Position numbers and translations under genes: made by a program
Shown: piece by piece, positions 36,278-44,841 of the stretch
Position numbering within the stretch: position 1 is the stretch's first letter
Layout: each line of letters begins with the position of its first letter
Assembly: GCF_023684385.1 (NCBI RefSeq)
Contig: NZ_JAGSOJ010000002.1
Coordinates: forward strand, 682,001 to 746,000
Source of the DNA: Oceanirhabdus seepicola
GTDB taxonomy: Bacteria > Bacillota > Clostridia > Clostridiales > Clostridiaceae
Length of the DNA stretch: 64,000 nt
Reading direction: 5' to 3'
The notes under the pieces: generated by a model
The model's database searches: none
Told to the model about the DNA's origin: nothing
Seen by the model: the letters and a program-made list of their open reading frames with translations, nothing else

Positions 36278-37564
36278 ATGTTCAGTGATTTTATAAAGCA
36301 TTATGATAATATACGCTGCATATTAAGAGATATTTTTCTTTATGGGTGTTTTTCTAGGGAAGATCTAGAGAATAAGAGTTTAGTAAGTTCAAGAAAAGTT
36401 AGTTATGAAATCAGAAGAATACAACAATATATTGAAAATGAATTCATAAGGAGTGATTGGGAAGGAAGGAACAAGCTTCTGAGCCTTAGTTATGATTCTA
36501 TTAGTAATACACAAAATTTCTTGGTTAGTACCTATCAGAGTAAGAGTTTCACTAAAACAGATCTTGTTTTACACTTCTATTTATTAATGGCATTAAATAA
36601 AGTGGATAAGCCTATGACTTTTTTAGAAATTGAGGAATTTCTAATTGAAGAAGGCTTAATATCCTATGATAATATAAGTAGTAAGACTGTACAGAGAAAG
36701 ATAAATGAATTAACAAACTCCTTGGAGATATTAAAATATGAAAAAAAAGGTAGGAGTAAGGCATATAGCATTTCAGAGGATATTTTAAAAGAGCTTGACA
36801 ATGATGAAGTAAAAAAGTTGTTTTTTCTTGTATCTCTTTATAAAAATATATTATTTCCAACAATAAGTGGATATTATTGTGAAGAAACCTTAAAGGATTA
36901 TATGGTATATGAGAGAGGAATTAATGAGGACTATGATGGTTGTTTTCAATATAAAAATCTTCATTTTCATCCTTTAATTGATGAAGAGATTCTTTGGAAA
37001 TTTATGAAGGCTATAAACAGTAGAAATTTGATAAGCCATAACACTTCAAAAGCAGGAAGGCGTATAAAATCAAGAGAGGTGATTAAACCTTTCAAACTTA
37101 GGTATGATGTGAATTGTGGTAGATTTTATCTTTTTAGTTTCAATGAAAATGGAAGGTGTGTATCTTCACGTTTGGATAGGGTAGAGGACGTGGTTATTCA
37201 TAAAGAAACATATAACCCAAAAGAGTTTGAACAAAAGTATACTGATTGTATGAAGAATAGCTGGTCAAGTGTTCCGTGCAACAAGATTGAGGGATACGAT
37301 ACCTTAAGGATTAAGGTTATTATAGATGAATCAAAGGAAAAATACATACTGGAAAAGATAAAAAGTGAATTAGGGGAATACACCATAGATAATATAGAAA
37401 ATGGAGAGTATTTCATTGAAAAGAGAGTAAATGATTGCCATGAGATGATTCCTTGGCTTAGAAGTTATTCTGGATATATAAAAATAATATCTCCTAAATG
37501 GCTAGATAAAAGATTAAAAGATGATTGGAAGGAGATGCTGAACAATTATGGAATTATTTCATGA
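36278..37564 (+). CDS. WYL-domain transcriptional regulator (first of two)
   Basis: About 428 residues from ATG 36278, which has AGGGGTG upstream. An N-terminal helix-turn-helix-like region (SREDLENKSLVSSRKVSYEI) and a second winged-helix-like stretch (FLIEEGLISYDNISSKTVQRK) precede a WYL-type domain (AGRRIKSREVIKPFKLRYD ... GRFYLFSF) and a C-terminal extension (WCX-like). WYL domains sense nucleic acids or nucleotides and regulate RNA-repair, CRISPR and DNA-damage genes. The position right after rtcB suggests it senses damaged RNA and controls the shared promoters at 29914 and 33124. It overlaps the next WYL gene by 17 bp, so the two proteins may form a heteromer like PafBC. Confidence 0.8.
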   Translation: MFSDFIKHYDNIRCILRDIFLYGCFSREDLENKSLVSSRKVSYEIRRIQQYIENEFIRSDWEGRNKLLSLSYDSISNTQNFLVSTYQSKSFTKTDLVLHFYLLMALNKVDKPMTFLEIEEFLIEEGLISYDNISSKTVQRKINELTNSLEILKYEKKGRSKAYSISEDILKELDNDEVKKLFFLVSLYKNILFPTISGYYCEETLKDYMVYERGINEDYDGCFQYKNLHFHPLIDEEILWKFMKAINSRNLISHNTSKAGRRIKSREVIKPFKLRYDVNCGRFYLFSFNENGRCVSSRLDRVEDVVIHKETYNPKEFEQKYTDCMKNSWSSVPCNKIEGYDTLRIKVIIDESKEKYILEKIKSELGEYTIDNIENGEYFIEKRVNDCHEMIPWLRSYSGYIKIISPKWLDKRLKDDWKEMLNNYGIIS

Positions 37565-38552
37565 GTGTAAAAATAGATATTTTCGTTTGGTTTTCCTTAT
37601 TTTAAGTTTAGCAAAGGATGGTTTGAGTAAAGAACAGGTGATAAAACTTATTGATGATGGGGAATATGATGAAAAGGTCATTGGGAAAGATTTTAAAACT
37701 TTTCAAGGGTTATTGTTAAATGAGTATGATGATAAAGATAATCTGAATCTGTTAAGGGAGAAAGATGGTCTTTTTTATCCATCAATTAATCATAGTACGA
37801 ATCAAAACATCCCAGTTAGGTTTAATGTAGTAGAAAAGCAGTGGATGAAAAGATTAATAGAGGAACCTATGGTGAAGGTGCTATTAGGCGATACACTTGT
37901 TCTAAAATTAGAAGAAGCATTAAATGATGTTGAGGGAATAGGGAATATTGATATGATTGAGAGAACTTACACGGCAAATAATGATGTGAGTATTGATTAT
38001 TCAAAGTTTCATGATGACTTTCATACAATTTTAGAAGGAATAGTACAGAACAAGCCAATTAGATATAGTAATGTTGATAAATGGGGAAGGCGATACGAGA
38101 ATAAACTATCATTACCAATAAGAATAGAATACTCTTTAAAAGATGATAAATTTAGAATATCGATGTATTCGTTAGAAGAAAATAGACCTATTATGGTAAA
38201 TCTTCACACCATAGAAAAGGTGGAACTGGTACATGATATGAAGCCAAATATTGATAAACAAGAAGTATTAAAATTGCTAAAAGAAAATAAATATGCAAAA
38301 GAGCCTATAGTGATAGAGGTTACTGATGAGAGAGGAGCCATGGAGAGATGTTTCATGTGTTTTTCAGGATTTGAGAGAACATCAAGGTTTTTGGGAGATA
38401 ATAAGTATGAGATAAAACTTAATTATTATACTTTTGAAGAGGATGATGTAATAAGGAAACTTATTGCCCTTGGTCCATTTGTAAAGGTAATATCTCCACA
38501 TAGGATTATTGATGTGGTAGTTAGAAAGATAAAGAAAGCTATGGAGCTGTAA
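37548..38552 (+). CDS. WYL-domain transcriptional regulator (second of two)
   Basis: 334 residues. N-terminal winged-helix-like region (LAKDGLSKEQVIKLIDDGEY), then the WYL core near 160-225 (PIRYSNVDKWGRRYENKLSLP, then RISMYSLEENRPIMVNL) and a C-terminal WCX-like part with FMCFSGFERTSRFLGDNKYEI. The start overlaps the first WYL gene, so the pair is co-translated. It is not a duplicate with high identity; the two look like old paralogues with separate roles. As for its partner, control of the rsr-rtcB and MoxR units is inferred from position. Confidence 0.8.
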   Translation: MELFHECKNRYFRLVFLILSLAKDGLSKEQVIKLIDDGEYDEKVIGKDFKTFQGLLLNEYDDKDNLNLLREKDGLFYPSINHSTNQNIPVRFNVVEKQWMKRLIEEPMVKVLLGDTLVLKLEEALNDVEGIGNIDMIERTYTANNDVSIDYSKFHDDFHTILEGIVQNKPIRYSNVDKWGRRYENKLSLPIRIEYSLKDDKFRISMYSLEENRPIMVNLHTIEKVELVHDMKPNIDKQEVLKLLKENKYAKEPIVIEVTDERGAMERCFMCFSGFERTSRFLGDNKYEIKLNYYTFEEDDVIRKLIALGPFVKVISPHRIIDVVVRKIKKAMEL

Positions 38553-38568
38553 AATAAAAAGATTAATC

Positions 38569-38597
38569 TTGTCTTTAGTGTAATTATATGGTACAAT
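38569..38597 (+). promoter_or_regulatory. Promoter of the ABC-F attenuator transcript
   Basis: -35 TTGTCT (38569-38574), 17-bp spacer, -10 TACAAT (38592-38597). Transcription would start near 38604, about 470 bases before the ABC-F start codon. Confidence 0.7.
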
Positions 38598-38641
38598 CAC
38601 TTAAGAAAATATTTACAATAAATCTATGGAGGTAACAAGTT

Positions 38642-38662
38642 ATGACACCAGCAAATTACTAA
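38642..38662 (+). CDS. Leader peptide MTPANY of the ABC-F gene
   Basis: A six-codon frame (M-T-P-A-N-Y, stop TAA) with a perfect GGAGG site (38628-38632) nine bases upstream, close to the predicted transcription start. It is followed by a ~270-base leader and a terminator before the ABC-F gene. Such short well-translated frames serve as sensors of stalled ribosomes in attenuation of antibiotic-resistance ABC-F genes. The peptide itself has no other evident role. It is too short for ordinary gene finders. Confidence 0.65.
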   Translation: MTPANY

Positions 38663-38931
38663 ACTTATTAATTTTATTTTTACTATAGAGTTCTCATATA
38701 GAGGCTTTATAAAAAATTAATGATTATTTCACATTGGGCTTTTCTTTCCTAAAATGGGGAAGAGGTTTATTTGGTATGCTCTTTATGGAATTGGTAATTT
38801 GGAAGATAACTTGCATTACTAAAATAGTAATATTTAATAAGATATAAGAATTTATGCTGTAATAAAATAGGCATAGGTTTATATTGGTTCATATTCTAAT
38901 CTTATTATAATAATTTTACGTTGAATTTTAG

Positions 38932-38966
38932 GCTGTAAGAAGAACAATCTTCTTGCGGCTTTTTTG
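38932..38966 (+). terminator. Leader terminator (attenuator) before the ABC-F gene
   Basis: A 12-bp stem (38932-38943 with 38948-38959) including TAAGAAGA/TCTTCTTG, loop ACAA, then TTTTTT. It lies between the promoter and the coding region, so it must be read through for expression. Apart from the leader peptide, 38663-38931 shows no gene. Confidence 0.85.
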
Positions 38967-39075
38967 TGTTTATAAAAAGTAATGCAATACTTGGAACTGA
39001 GATTTCACTAATAAGAGTATTAAAGGAAATAATCATTGATAGCATTTAAAACACATAACGAGGAGAGTGAATAAA

Positions 39076-40971
39076 ATGGTAGAATTATCATTTAATAATA
39101 TAAAAAAATATTTAGATGCTACACTGGTTTTTAAGAATTTATCATTCAATATTTATGATAATGAAAGAGTTGGAATAGTTGGAGCTAATGGATGTGGGAA
39201 AACAACGGTCTTAAAGATGATAGCTGGAATTGAGGAAATGACTAGACATGATGATGGCTGGATGAGTATACCTAGAGGGAAGAGCATAGGATATCTTGAA
39301 CAAGTTCATAAGTATCCTGAGAATTACACTGTTAGGGATATTCTGAATATTTCCTTTCAAGAGTTGATTGAGATTGAAGTTGAGATGAAATCATTAGAAA
39401 GTGAAATGGCACAAATAAATGGTGAAGAGTTAGATAAAACCTTAAAGAGGTATAGCTATCTACAACAGGCATATGAGGCAAAAGGTGGATATGATAAGGA
39501 AGAGAAAATGAGCAGAGTATGTAAAGGATTAAAGCTAGAAGAAGCATTCTTGAACAAAGAATTTAAGGTGTTAAGTGGAGGGGAGAAAACTACAGTTATA
39601 CTAGGTAAAATCTTACTTGAAACTCCTGATATATTGCTGCTTGATGAGCCAACAAATCATCTGGATATGGAATCTGCTGAGTGGCTTGAGAATTATATAA
39701 AGAACTACAGAGGAATTGTTATCATAGTATCCCATGATAGATATTTCTTAGATAATACTGTGGGCAAGATTATAGAGATAGAAGATATGGAGTGTATAAC
39801 CTACAAGGGAAATTATTCTGATTTTGTGAAACAGAAAGATGAAGATATGCTTCAACAATTTCATCAATTTAAGGAACAACAAAAACAGATAAAATCAATG
39901 AAGAATACAATCAAGGATTTGAGAGATTGGGCACTTAGAGCTGATAATAATAAGTTCTTTAAGAGAGCTGCAAGTATACAGATAAAGCTTGATAAGATGG
40001 AGCGAATAGATAAGCCTAAGTTCGAGAAACAGAACATGAAGATGAATTTCAGTGCTACAGAACGATCGGGAAATGAGGTTATTGTTGCAAGAGAGCTAAG
40101 TAAGAGTTATGAAGATAAAGTTCTTTTTAAAGATTCAGATATGCTTATAAAATATCAAGAAAGAGCTGCACTTATAGGTGCTAATGGAAGTGGTAAAACA
40201 ACATTCTTAAAGATATTATTAGGAGAAGAATCTTCAGATGGAGGAAGAGTGAAGATAGGGGAGAATGTTAAAGTTGCATATCTGCCTCAAAATATATCTT
40301 TTAACGATGAAGAATTAACAGTGGTTGAGTGTTTTAGAGAAGATATTAACATACTTGAGGGAAAGGCACGAGAGTTTTTATCTAAATTTATGTTCTTCGG
40401 AGGAGAAGCTTATAAGAAGGTGAAGCACTTATCTGGTGGAGAAAGGGTAAGACTTAAATTAAGTAAACTATTATATGAAGATATAAACTTATTAATATTA
40501 GATGAGCCTACAAATCATCTTGATATTGAATCAATTGAAACTTTAGAGAATGCTTTAGAAGAATTTAAAGGAACCGTATTCTTTATTTCACATGACAGGT
40601 ATTTCATCAATAAAATGAGCAATAAGATTATTGAAATTGATAATAATAATTTTGTAAATTATGATGGAAATTACGATTTCTATAAGAAAGAAAAAAGTAA
40701 TAGTAAGGAACAAGTAATTGAGCAGCCGAAAGAAAAAAAAGAAAAGATAAAGAAGTCAAAAAGAGTAGATGAGAATAAAAAAATTGAGAGAGAAGTAACT
40801 AAACTGGAAAATAGAATTTCAGTATTAGAGGAAGAGATAAGAGAGATTGATGAAAAAATGAATTCCATAGGGGATAATTATGGGGAACTTAAAGAACTAC
40901 ATTATGAGAGAGAAGAAAAAATCAAAGAGTTGGATAATATTCTTGAACAATGGTCAGAATGGGCTATGTGA
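39076..40971 (+). CDS. ABC-F family ATPase
   Basis: 631 residues; ATG 39076 with AGGAG ten bases upstream. Two ATP-binding domains joined by a linker: Walker A GANGCGKTT and GANGSGKTT; signatures LSGGEKTT and LSGGERVRLK; Walker B LLLDEPTNHLD and LILDEPTNHLD. The charged linker between the domains (about 245-320) enters the ribosomal E site in this family. A lysine-rich stretch and coiled coil form the C-terminus (about 540-631), as in Uup/YdiF types. No membrane part, so it is not a transporter. ABC-F proteins relieve stalled or drug-bound ribosomes. The leader peptide and attenuator suggest induction by translation inhibitors; a resistance role is inferred. Confidence 0.93.
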   Translation: MVELSFNNIKKYLDATLVFKNLSFNIYDNERVGIVGANGCGKTTVLKMIAGIEEMTRHDDGWMSIPRGKSIGYLEQVHKYPENYTVRDILNISFQELIEIEVEMKSLESEMAQINGEELDKTLKRYSYLQQAYEAKGGYDKEEKMSRVCKGLKLEEAFLNKEFKVLSGGEKTTVILGKILLETPDILLLDEPTNHLDMESAEWLENYIKNYRGIVIIVSHDRYFLDNTVGKIIEIEDMECITYKGNYSDFVKQKDEDMLQQFHQFKEQQKQIKSMKNTIKDLRDWALRADNNKFFKRAASIQIKLDKMERIDKPKFEKQNMKMNFSATERSGNEVIVARELSKSYEDKVLFKDSDMLIKYQERAALIGANGSGKTTFLKILLGEESSDGGRVKIGENVKVAYLPQNISFNDEELTVVECFREDINILEGKAREFLSKFMFFGGEAYKKVKHLSGGERVRLKLSKLLYEDINLLILDEPTNHLDIESIETLENALEEFKGTVFFISHDRYFINKMSNKIIEIDNNNFVNYDGNYDFYKKEKSNSKEQVIEQPKEKKEKIKKSKRVDENKKIEREVTKLENRISVLEEEIREIDEKMNSIGDNYGELKELHYEREEKIKELDNILEQWSEWAM

Positions 40972-41050
40972 TGAACACGTGGAATATAAATGGAAAAATG
41001 GAAAGATATATGTTATAATGTCTCATAAATATTAACATGGGGGAAAGGCT

Positions 41051-41545
41051 ATGGAGTACAATAGATTAAGTGAACATTCAAAAAGATCATGGTTTATAGC
41101 CAGATTAATTACTACAGTAATAGTGACAATTATATTATTAGGTGCTATTTATTTTACTAAAGAAGTATTAGAAATTGGGTGGGTAAGTGATTTTTCTATA
41201 TATCTATATTCAGTTATAGGAATCATAGTGGCATTTTTAATATTGAATACATTTATATATCCTGCAATTGAATATGCACAATGGAAATATATGATTACTA
41301 ATGACAAGGTTGATTTTGTTGAGGGAATATTTTCAACAAAAAGAACTATAATACCTATAATAAGAATTCAACAAATAACGATGGAACAAGGTATAATAAA
41401 TAAACGTTTTAATCTTGTAAATGTAAAAATACATACTGCTGGTGGAGCACATGTTATACCTAATATTGAGAAAGAAAAAGCCGTAGAAATAAGTGAATAT
41501 TTAAAAGATAAAATAAAGAAAAAGGTGATTGAAAATGATGCATAA
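41051..41545 (+). CDS. Bacterial PH-domain (DUF304) membrane protein, YdbS-like
   Basis: 164 residues. Two membrane helices (about 16-40 and 53-75), then a bPH2 domain with KYMITNDKVDFVEGIFSTKRTIIPIIRIQQI, the family's hallmark 'IP..riQ..' strand. It resembles YdbS of Bacillus, encoded beside YdbT, which together give resistance to certain antimicrobials through an unclear membrane role. Its stop overlaps the start of the next gene, a YdbT-like protein, so the pair matches the Bacillus arrangement. Confidence 0.88.
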   Translation: MEYNRLSEHSKRSWFIARLITTVIVTIILLGAIYFTKEVLEIGWVSDFSIYLYSVIGIIVAFLILNTFIYPAIEYAQWKYMITNDKVDFVEGIFSTKRTIIPIIRIQQITMEQGIINKRFNLVNVKIHTAGGAHVIPNIEKEKAVEISEYLKDKIKKKVIENDA

Positions 41546-43025
41546 GCCAAATAGAAATCACTGGAGTACAATTGTTGAAGACATTATAAAGTTCTTATAC
41601 AAGGAATTGATTTTTTTAATATTTATACTAAAAGTAGTATTAAAAATTTCATTGTATTATTTAATACTGGTATTCCTAGTAAAAGCAATATTTGCAGTAG
41701 TAAAATGGAGACAAACTATTTATTATATAAAAGATGAGATGATTGTATCCGAAAAAGGATTATTTCACAAAGTGAAACAGGAAATCCCTATAGATAAAAT
41801 AAGTACTATAGATATAAAGGAAACAGTTATAGGTAAAATATTTAATGTTTGCACTTTAAAAGTTAACAGCGGGATTGTAGGAACTGGTAAAGCCGAATTA
41901 GATGTTACAATAAAAGTAGATGAAGCAAGAGCATTTAAGGAAAGATTGCAGATTAATGATGAGGAACAAGATAGAAAAGAAACTATTTCAGGAGTGAAAG
42001 ATTACAGCCAAAATCAAAGTGATAAAAGTAATTCAGAAAAAAGTTATAAAATGAATAAAAAAGATATATTTATATATTCTCTAACTAAAAGTAAGCTTAC
42101 TTGGGTTATAGGAACTTATTTTCTGCTTGATAATTTTGATTTTCTAATTACAGATGAACTCAAAAATCAAAGTATGAACGTAATTTCAAAAGTCACAAGA
42201 GATATAGGAGATAAGGCTATAGATATCCCCATATATATTATAATTATTACTGCAATATTAGGAATTGGAATACTTTATATTTTAGCAACTATAGTATCTT
42301 TTGTTATACAATATATAAAATACTTCAATTTCACCCTTTGTAGAAGGGGAGATAATATATATGTTGAATATGGATTATTTAGCAAAAAAGTTTATAATTT
42401 TTCAATAAATAAGGTTAACTCTATAAATATATCTCAATCATTGGGGAGCCAACTTTTAGGAGTGTATAGTATGGAAGCGGCTATAGTTGGGTATGGTGAG
42501 GAAAAGGATGATAAGACTAAACCTATAGTATATCCTATAGCTAATAAAAAATTGAAAGATAATATTATTAAAGATATATTTAAGGAGTTTAATTGTGAAG
42601 AACAGATTATACTTTCTAAGAAAAATGTTCTATCAAAATTTCTTTTTATTAGAACTATAATGAGTATATTGTTGTTAGGTGTAGTACTGTATTATATAAG
42701 AATACCAAGGTATATAAAGTTGACAATCGTGATAGTAGTAGCCATAGTACAGATAATATTAGGATTTAGAAAATATTTAAATAATGGAATAGGTATTTCA
42801 AAAGAAAATATTGTTATATGTAATGGATCATTAAAAAAGAAGATGTTCATAATATCGCAAAAGAGCGTACAATCTATAGTGCAGAAACAAAGCATATTTC
42901 AAAAGCGCAAAAAGGTATGTGATTATTCCATAGATATATACTCAAATAGTTTTAATGATCTTAAGACTGTTAAGCACATTGATAGAGAGGTTATGGAAGA
43001 AATAAATGGAAGCTTAATACTATAG
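41535..43025 (+). CDS. Bacterial PH-domain (DUF304) membrane protein, YdbT-like
   Basis: About 496 residues from ATG 41535 (AAAGGTG site); TTG 41529 is an alternative. Membrane helices near 25-55, 225-265 and 370-415 are set between three bPH2 units: KDEMIVSEKGLFHKVKQEIP, EYGLFSKKVYNFSINKVNSI and KENIVICNGSLKKKMFIISQKSVQSI. This three-unit layout is that of YdbT. Coupled with the YdbS-like gene by an 11-bp overlap. Function in the membrane is unknown; the pair acts together. Confidence 0.88.
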   Translation: MMHKPNRNHWSTIVEDIIKFLYKELIFLIFILKVVLKISLYYLILVFLVKAIFAVVKWRQTIYYIKDEMIVSEKGLFHKVKQEIPIDKISTIDIKETVIGKIFNVCTLKVNSGIVGTGKAELDVTIKVDEARAFKERLQINDEEQDRKETISGVKDYSQNQSDKSNSEKSYKMNKKDIFIYSLTKSKLTWVIGTYFLLDNFDFLITDELKNQSMNVISKVTRDIGDKAIDIPIYIIIITAILGIGILYILATIVSFVIQYIKYFNFTLCRRGDNIYVEYGLFSKKVYNFSINKVNSINISQSLGSQLLGVYSMEAAIVGYGEEKDDKTKPIVYPIANKKLKDNIIKDIFKEFNCEEQIILSKKNVLSKFLFIRTIMSILLLGVVLYYIRIPRYIKLTIVIVVAIVQIILGFRKYLNNGIGISKENIVICNGSLKKKMFIISQKSVQSIVQKQSIFQKRKKVCDYSIDIYSNSFNDLKTVKHIDREVMEEINGSLIL

Positions 43026-43186
43026 AAGTAATAGGCAAGTTTTAGGAATAACCATTCAACCTTATATTATAACCATTCAGATTTAATATAGTGCATTTTA
43101 GACTATAAAATTACAAATATATAAAAAATTATGTTATATTTAATTAGGTTAAATAACAATAAATATATATATATGGAGGAGATAAA

Positions 43187-43335
43187 ACGAAGGCAAAGAG
43201 GTTATAAAAGTTATACTAATAACTAGTGTGCTCTTCATTCTAGCATCGATAACGTCATTGGCAGCTAATGTTGATAAGGAGCAAGTAGAAGTTCTCCACA
43301 AAGTTTCAACTTCTACAAGAAGGATATATTTGTAA
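43187..43335 (+). pseudogene. Decayed small secreted-peptide gene
   Basis: A good GGAGGA site (43175-43180) precedes ACG at 43187 where an ATG would be expected, then AAGGCAAAGAGG. One frame further on reads a perfect signal peptide (KVILITSVLFILASITSLAA) and a short tail ending at TAA 43335. Joining the two needs one frameshift. Loss of the start codon and a frameshift point to a recent pseudogene. The rest of 43026-43426 holds only a terminator. Confidence 0.4.
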
Positions 43336-43380
43336 AACAAATACATGTGAATAAAAGATTCAGATTAATAAACAAAAATT

Positions 43381-43428
43381 AAAGCTATGAAAATGCAGTA
43401 AAAAGCATTTTTATAGCTTTAATTTTTT
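43381..43428. terminator. Bidirectional terminator
   Basis: AAAGCTAT pairs with ATAGCTTT and, inside, AAAATGC with GCATTTT; T-tracts follow on both strands. It ends the reverse-strand glycosyltransferase gene. Confidence 0.85.
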
Positions 43429-44533
43429 ATAATTTATCAAAAAGTTCATCATACGTATAAATTAAATTTTTCCAATCATAATCTACAGTTAGATATTTAA
43501 AGTCTTTCTTTCGGATATCTTCAATGTTCTCAATAGCGAAAGTTAGTTTTTCTACTAGTTCATCGAAATCCTCATAAAAAAGTTCAGGATTATTATGGTG
43601 TTCATATAGATCTGGGTAAGTTAATCTTTTTGCAAGAATTGGATAACATCCACTGTATACCCCTTCCATCACACTTATCCCAAAGAAATCGTGGTTAGAA
43701 GTAACAGGAATAATATCAGAAGCTTTTACCCATGAACGATATTCATTCACACTCATGAAACCAGAAGCTGCAATTTCTTCTTTTAAAACAGAGAATGCTT
43801 TCTCAAAAATCTGAGGAGAATTTTTATAGTTTTCACCAAGTATAGCCACCTTGAATTTTAAACCTCTCTCTTTCAATATGAATAAAGCTTTGAAAAAATC
43901 ATCAGGATTTTTATCAAATTCCCATCTATGATTCCATAGAATTAAAGGGGTATCTTCATGGTAAACGTCTTCTACTATAGTATCAAGTTTTGAAAGATGC
44001 ATACCTATTGGAAGAACAGATGATTTGTTTCGCAATTTTTCAACTGTGTCATTTAGTCTATAATCTGGCATCTTTTTTAGCAGATTTGATAGTTCATCAT
44101 AAAATGAATTCATATTGTAACTTGAGTTAAATAACACATAATCAGCAGCTAGTGCAGTTGTATAATTCATAAATCCATAATTAATATCTCTGTTAAGTTT
44201 TTTATCTACACTATCATTTTTCCATGGATAGGTAAGTTGATTCTCATGAAAATACACAGCAATTTTCACATGAGAGGATAACTTATGCCTGATTAATGAG
44301 AGAAATGTTGTAAGATCCAGCATATCAGTAGCGAGGATTATATCTGGAGTATAATTCCCAGCTAAGAATTCTTCAGCAAGTGTTATTGCACCACCATACA
44401 TTCTCCATTTCCAAAATTGACCCTTCATGCTTAAAATATCTATATCGTGAGAGCTAAGTTCTTTAAATTGATTCGCCCATGAGGCATGTGAGCCTGAAAA
44501 GAAAGGCTCGACTATTAAAATTTTCTTTGACAT
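43427..44533 (-). CDS. QTMAN/GTDC1-like glycosyltransferase (DUF3524 N-terminus)
   Basis: 368 residues. The N-terminal ~170 residues match the domain of tRNA-queuosine alpha-mannosyltransferase: ILIVEPFFSGSHASWANQF, ILSMKGQFWKWRMYGGA, ATDMLDLTTFL and VYFHENQLTYPW. A GT-B (GT4) C-terminal half follows with LWNHRWEFDKNP and VMEGVYSGCYPILAKR. In animals this enzyme adds mannose to queuosine in tRNA-Asp. For bacterial members the acceptor is unproven; a tRNA queuosine acceptor is an inference from the family. It has a GGAGG site and stands alone on the reverse strand. Confidence 0.85.
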   Translation of the reverse strand: MSKKILIVEPFFSGSHASWANQFKELSSHDIDILSMKGQFWKWRMYGGAITLAEEFLAGNYTPDIILATDMLDLTTFLSLIRHKLSSHVKIAVYFHENQLTYPWKNDSVDKKLNRDINYGFMNYTTALAADYVLFNSSYNMNSFYDELSNLLKKMPDYRLNDTVEKLRNKSSVLPIGMHLSKLDTIVEDVYHEDTPLILWNHRWEFDKNPDDFFKALFILKERGLKFKVAILGENYKNSPQIFEKAFSVLKEEIAASGFMSVNEYRSWVKASDIIPVTSNHDFFGISVMEGVYSGCYPILAKRLTYPDLYEHHNNPELFYEDFDELVEKLTFAIENIEDIRKKDFKYLTVDYDWKNLIYTYDELFDKL

Positions 44534-44586
44534 TATTGTAGTTCCTCCGTTTAGATGTTGTCAGGGGGTAGGGAAAGGTAAAACAT

Positions 44587-44836
44587 AGTTGAGAGTTGAG
44601 AGTGTAGAGTTGAGAACGTTGGACATTTCTCTCTGAGAAATTTTAATTTTATTGTTCCTTGTACAATAAAGGTTTACTCGTTTCATCATAGATGAAACAT
44701 TGTATTTGAAATACAAGATTTTATATTTATATAAAATGAGTAAACTCTTCTTGTTCTAAAGAACAATAAAATGTAGGTTCTGACCTTAGTCAGAACAATC
44801 CATCGTTCTCCGCTCTCAACTCACCACTCTCAACTT
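44587..44836. repeat. Structured repeat element, copy 1
   Basis: Imperfect ~37-bp terminal inverted repeats (AGTTGAGAGTTGAGAG ... CTCTCAACT). Inside: hairpin ATTTCTC/GAGAAAT (44625-44641); a core in which GTTTACTC (44672-44679) pairs with GAGTAAAC (44738-44745) around three perfect hairpins (44680-44698, 44700-44716, 44718-44737), a cloverleaf; and a hairpin TTCTGAC/GTCAGAA. No coding capacity. It fills the gap 44534-44841. Confidence 0.85.
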
Positions 44837-44841
44837 CTTTT

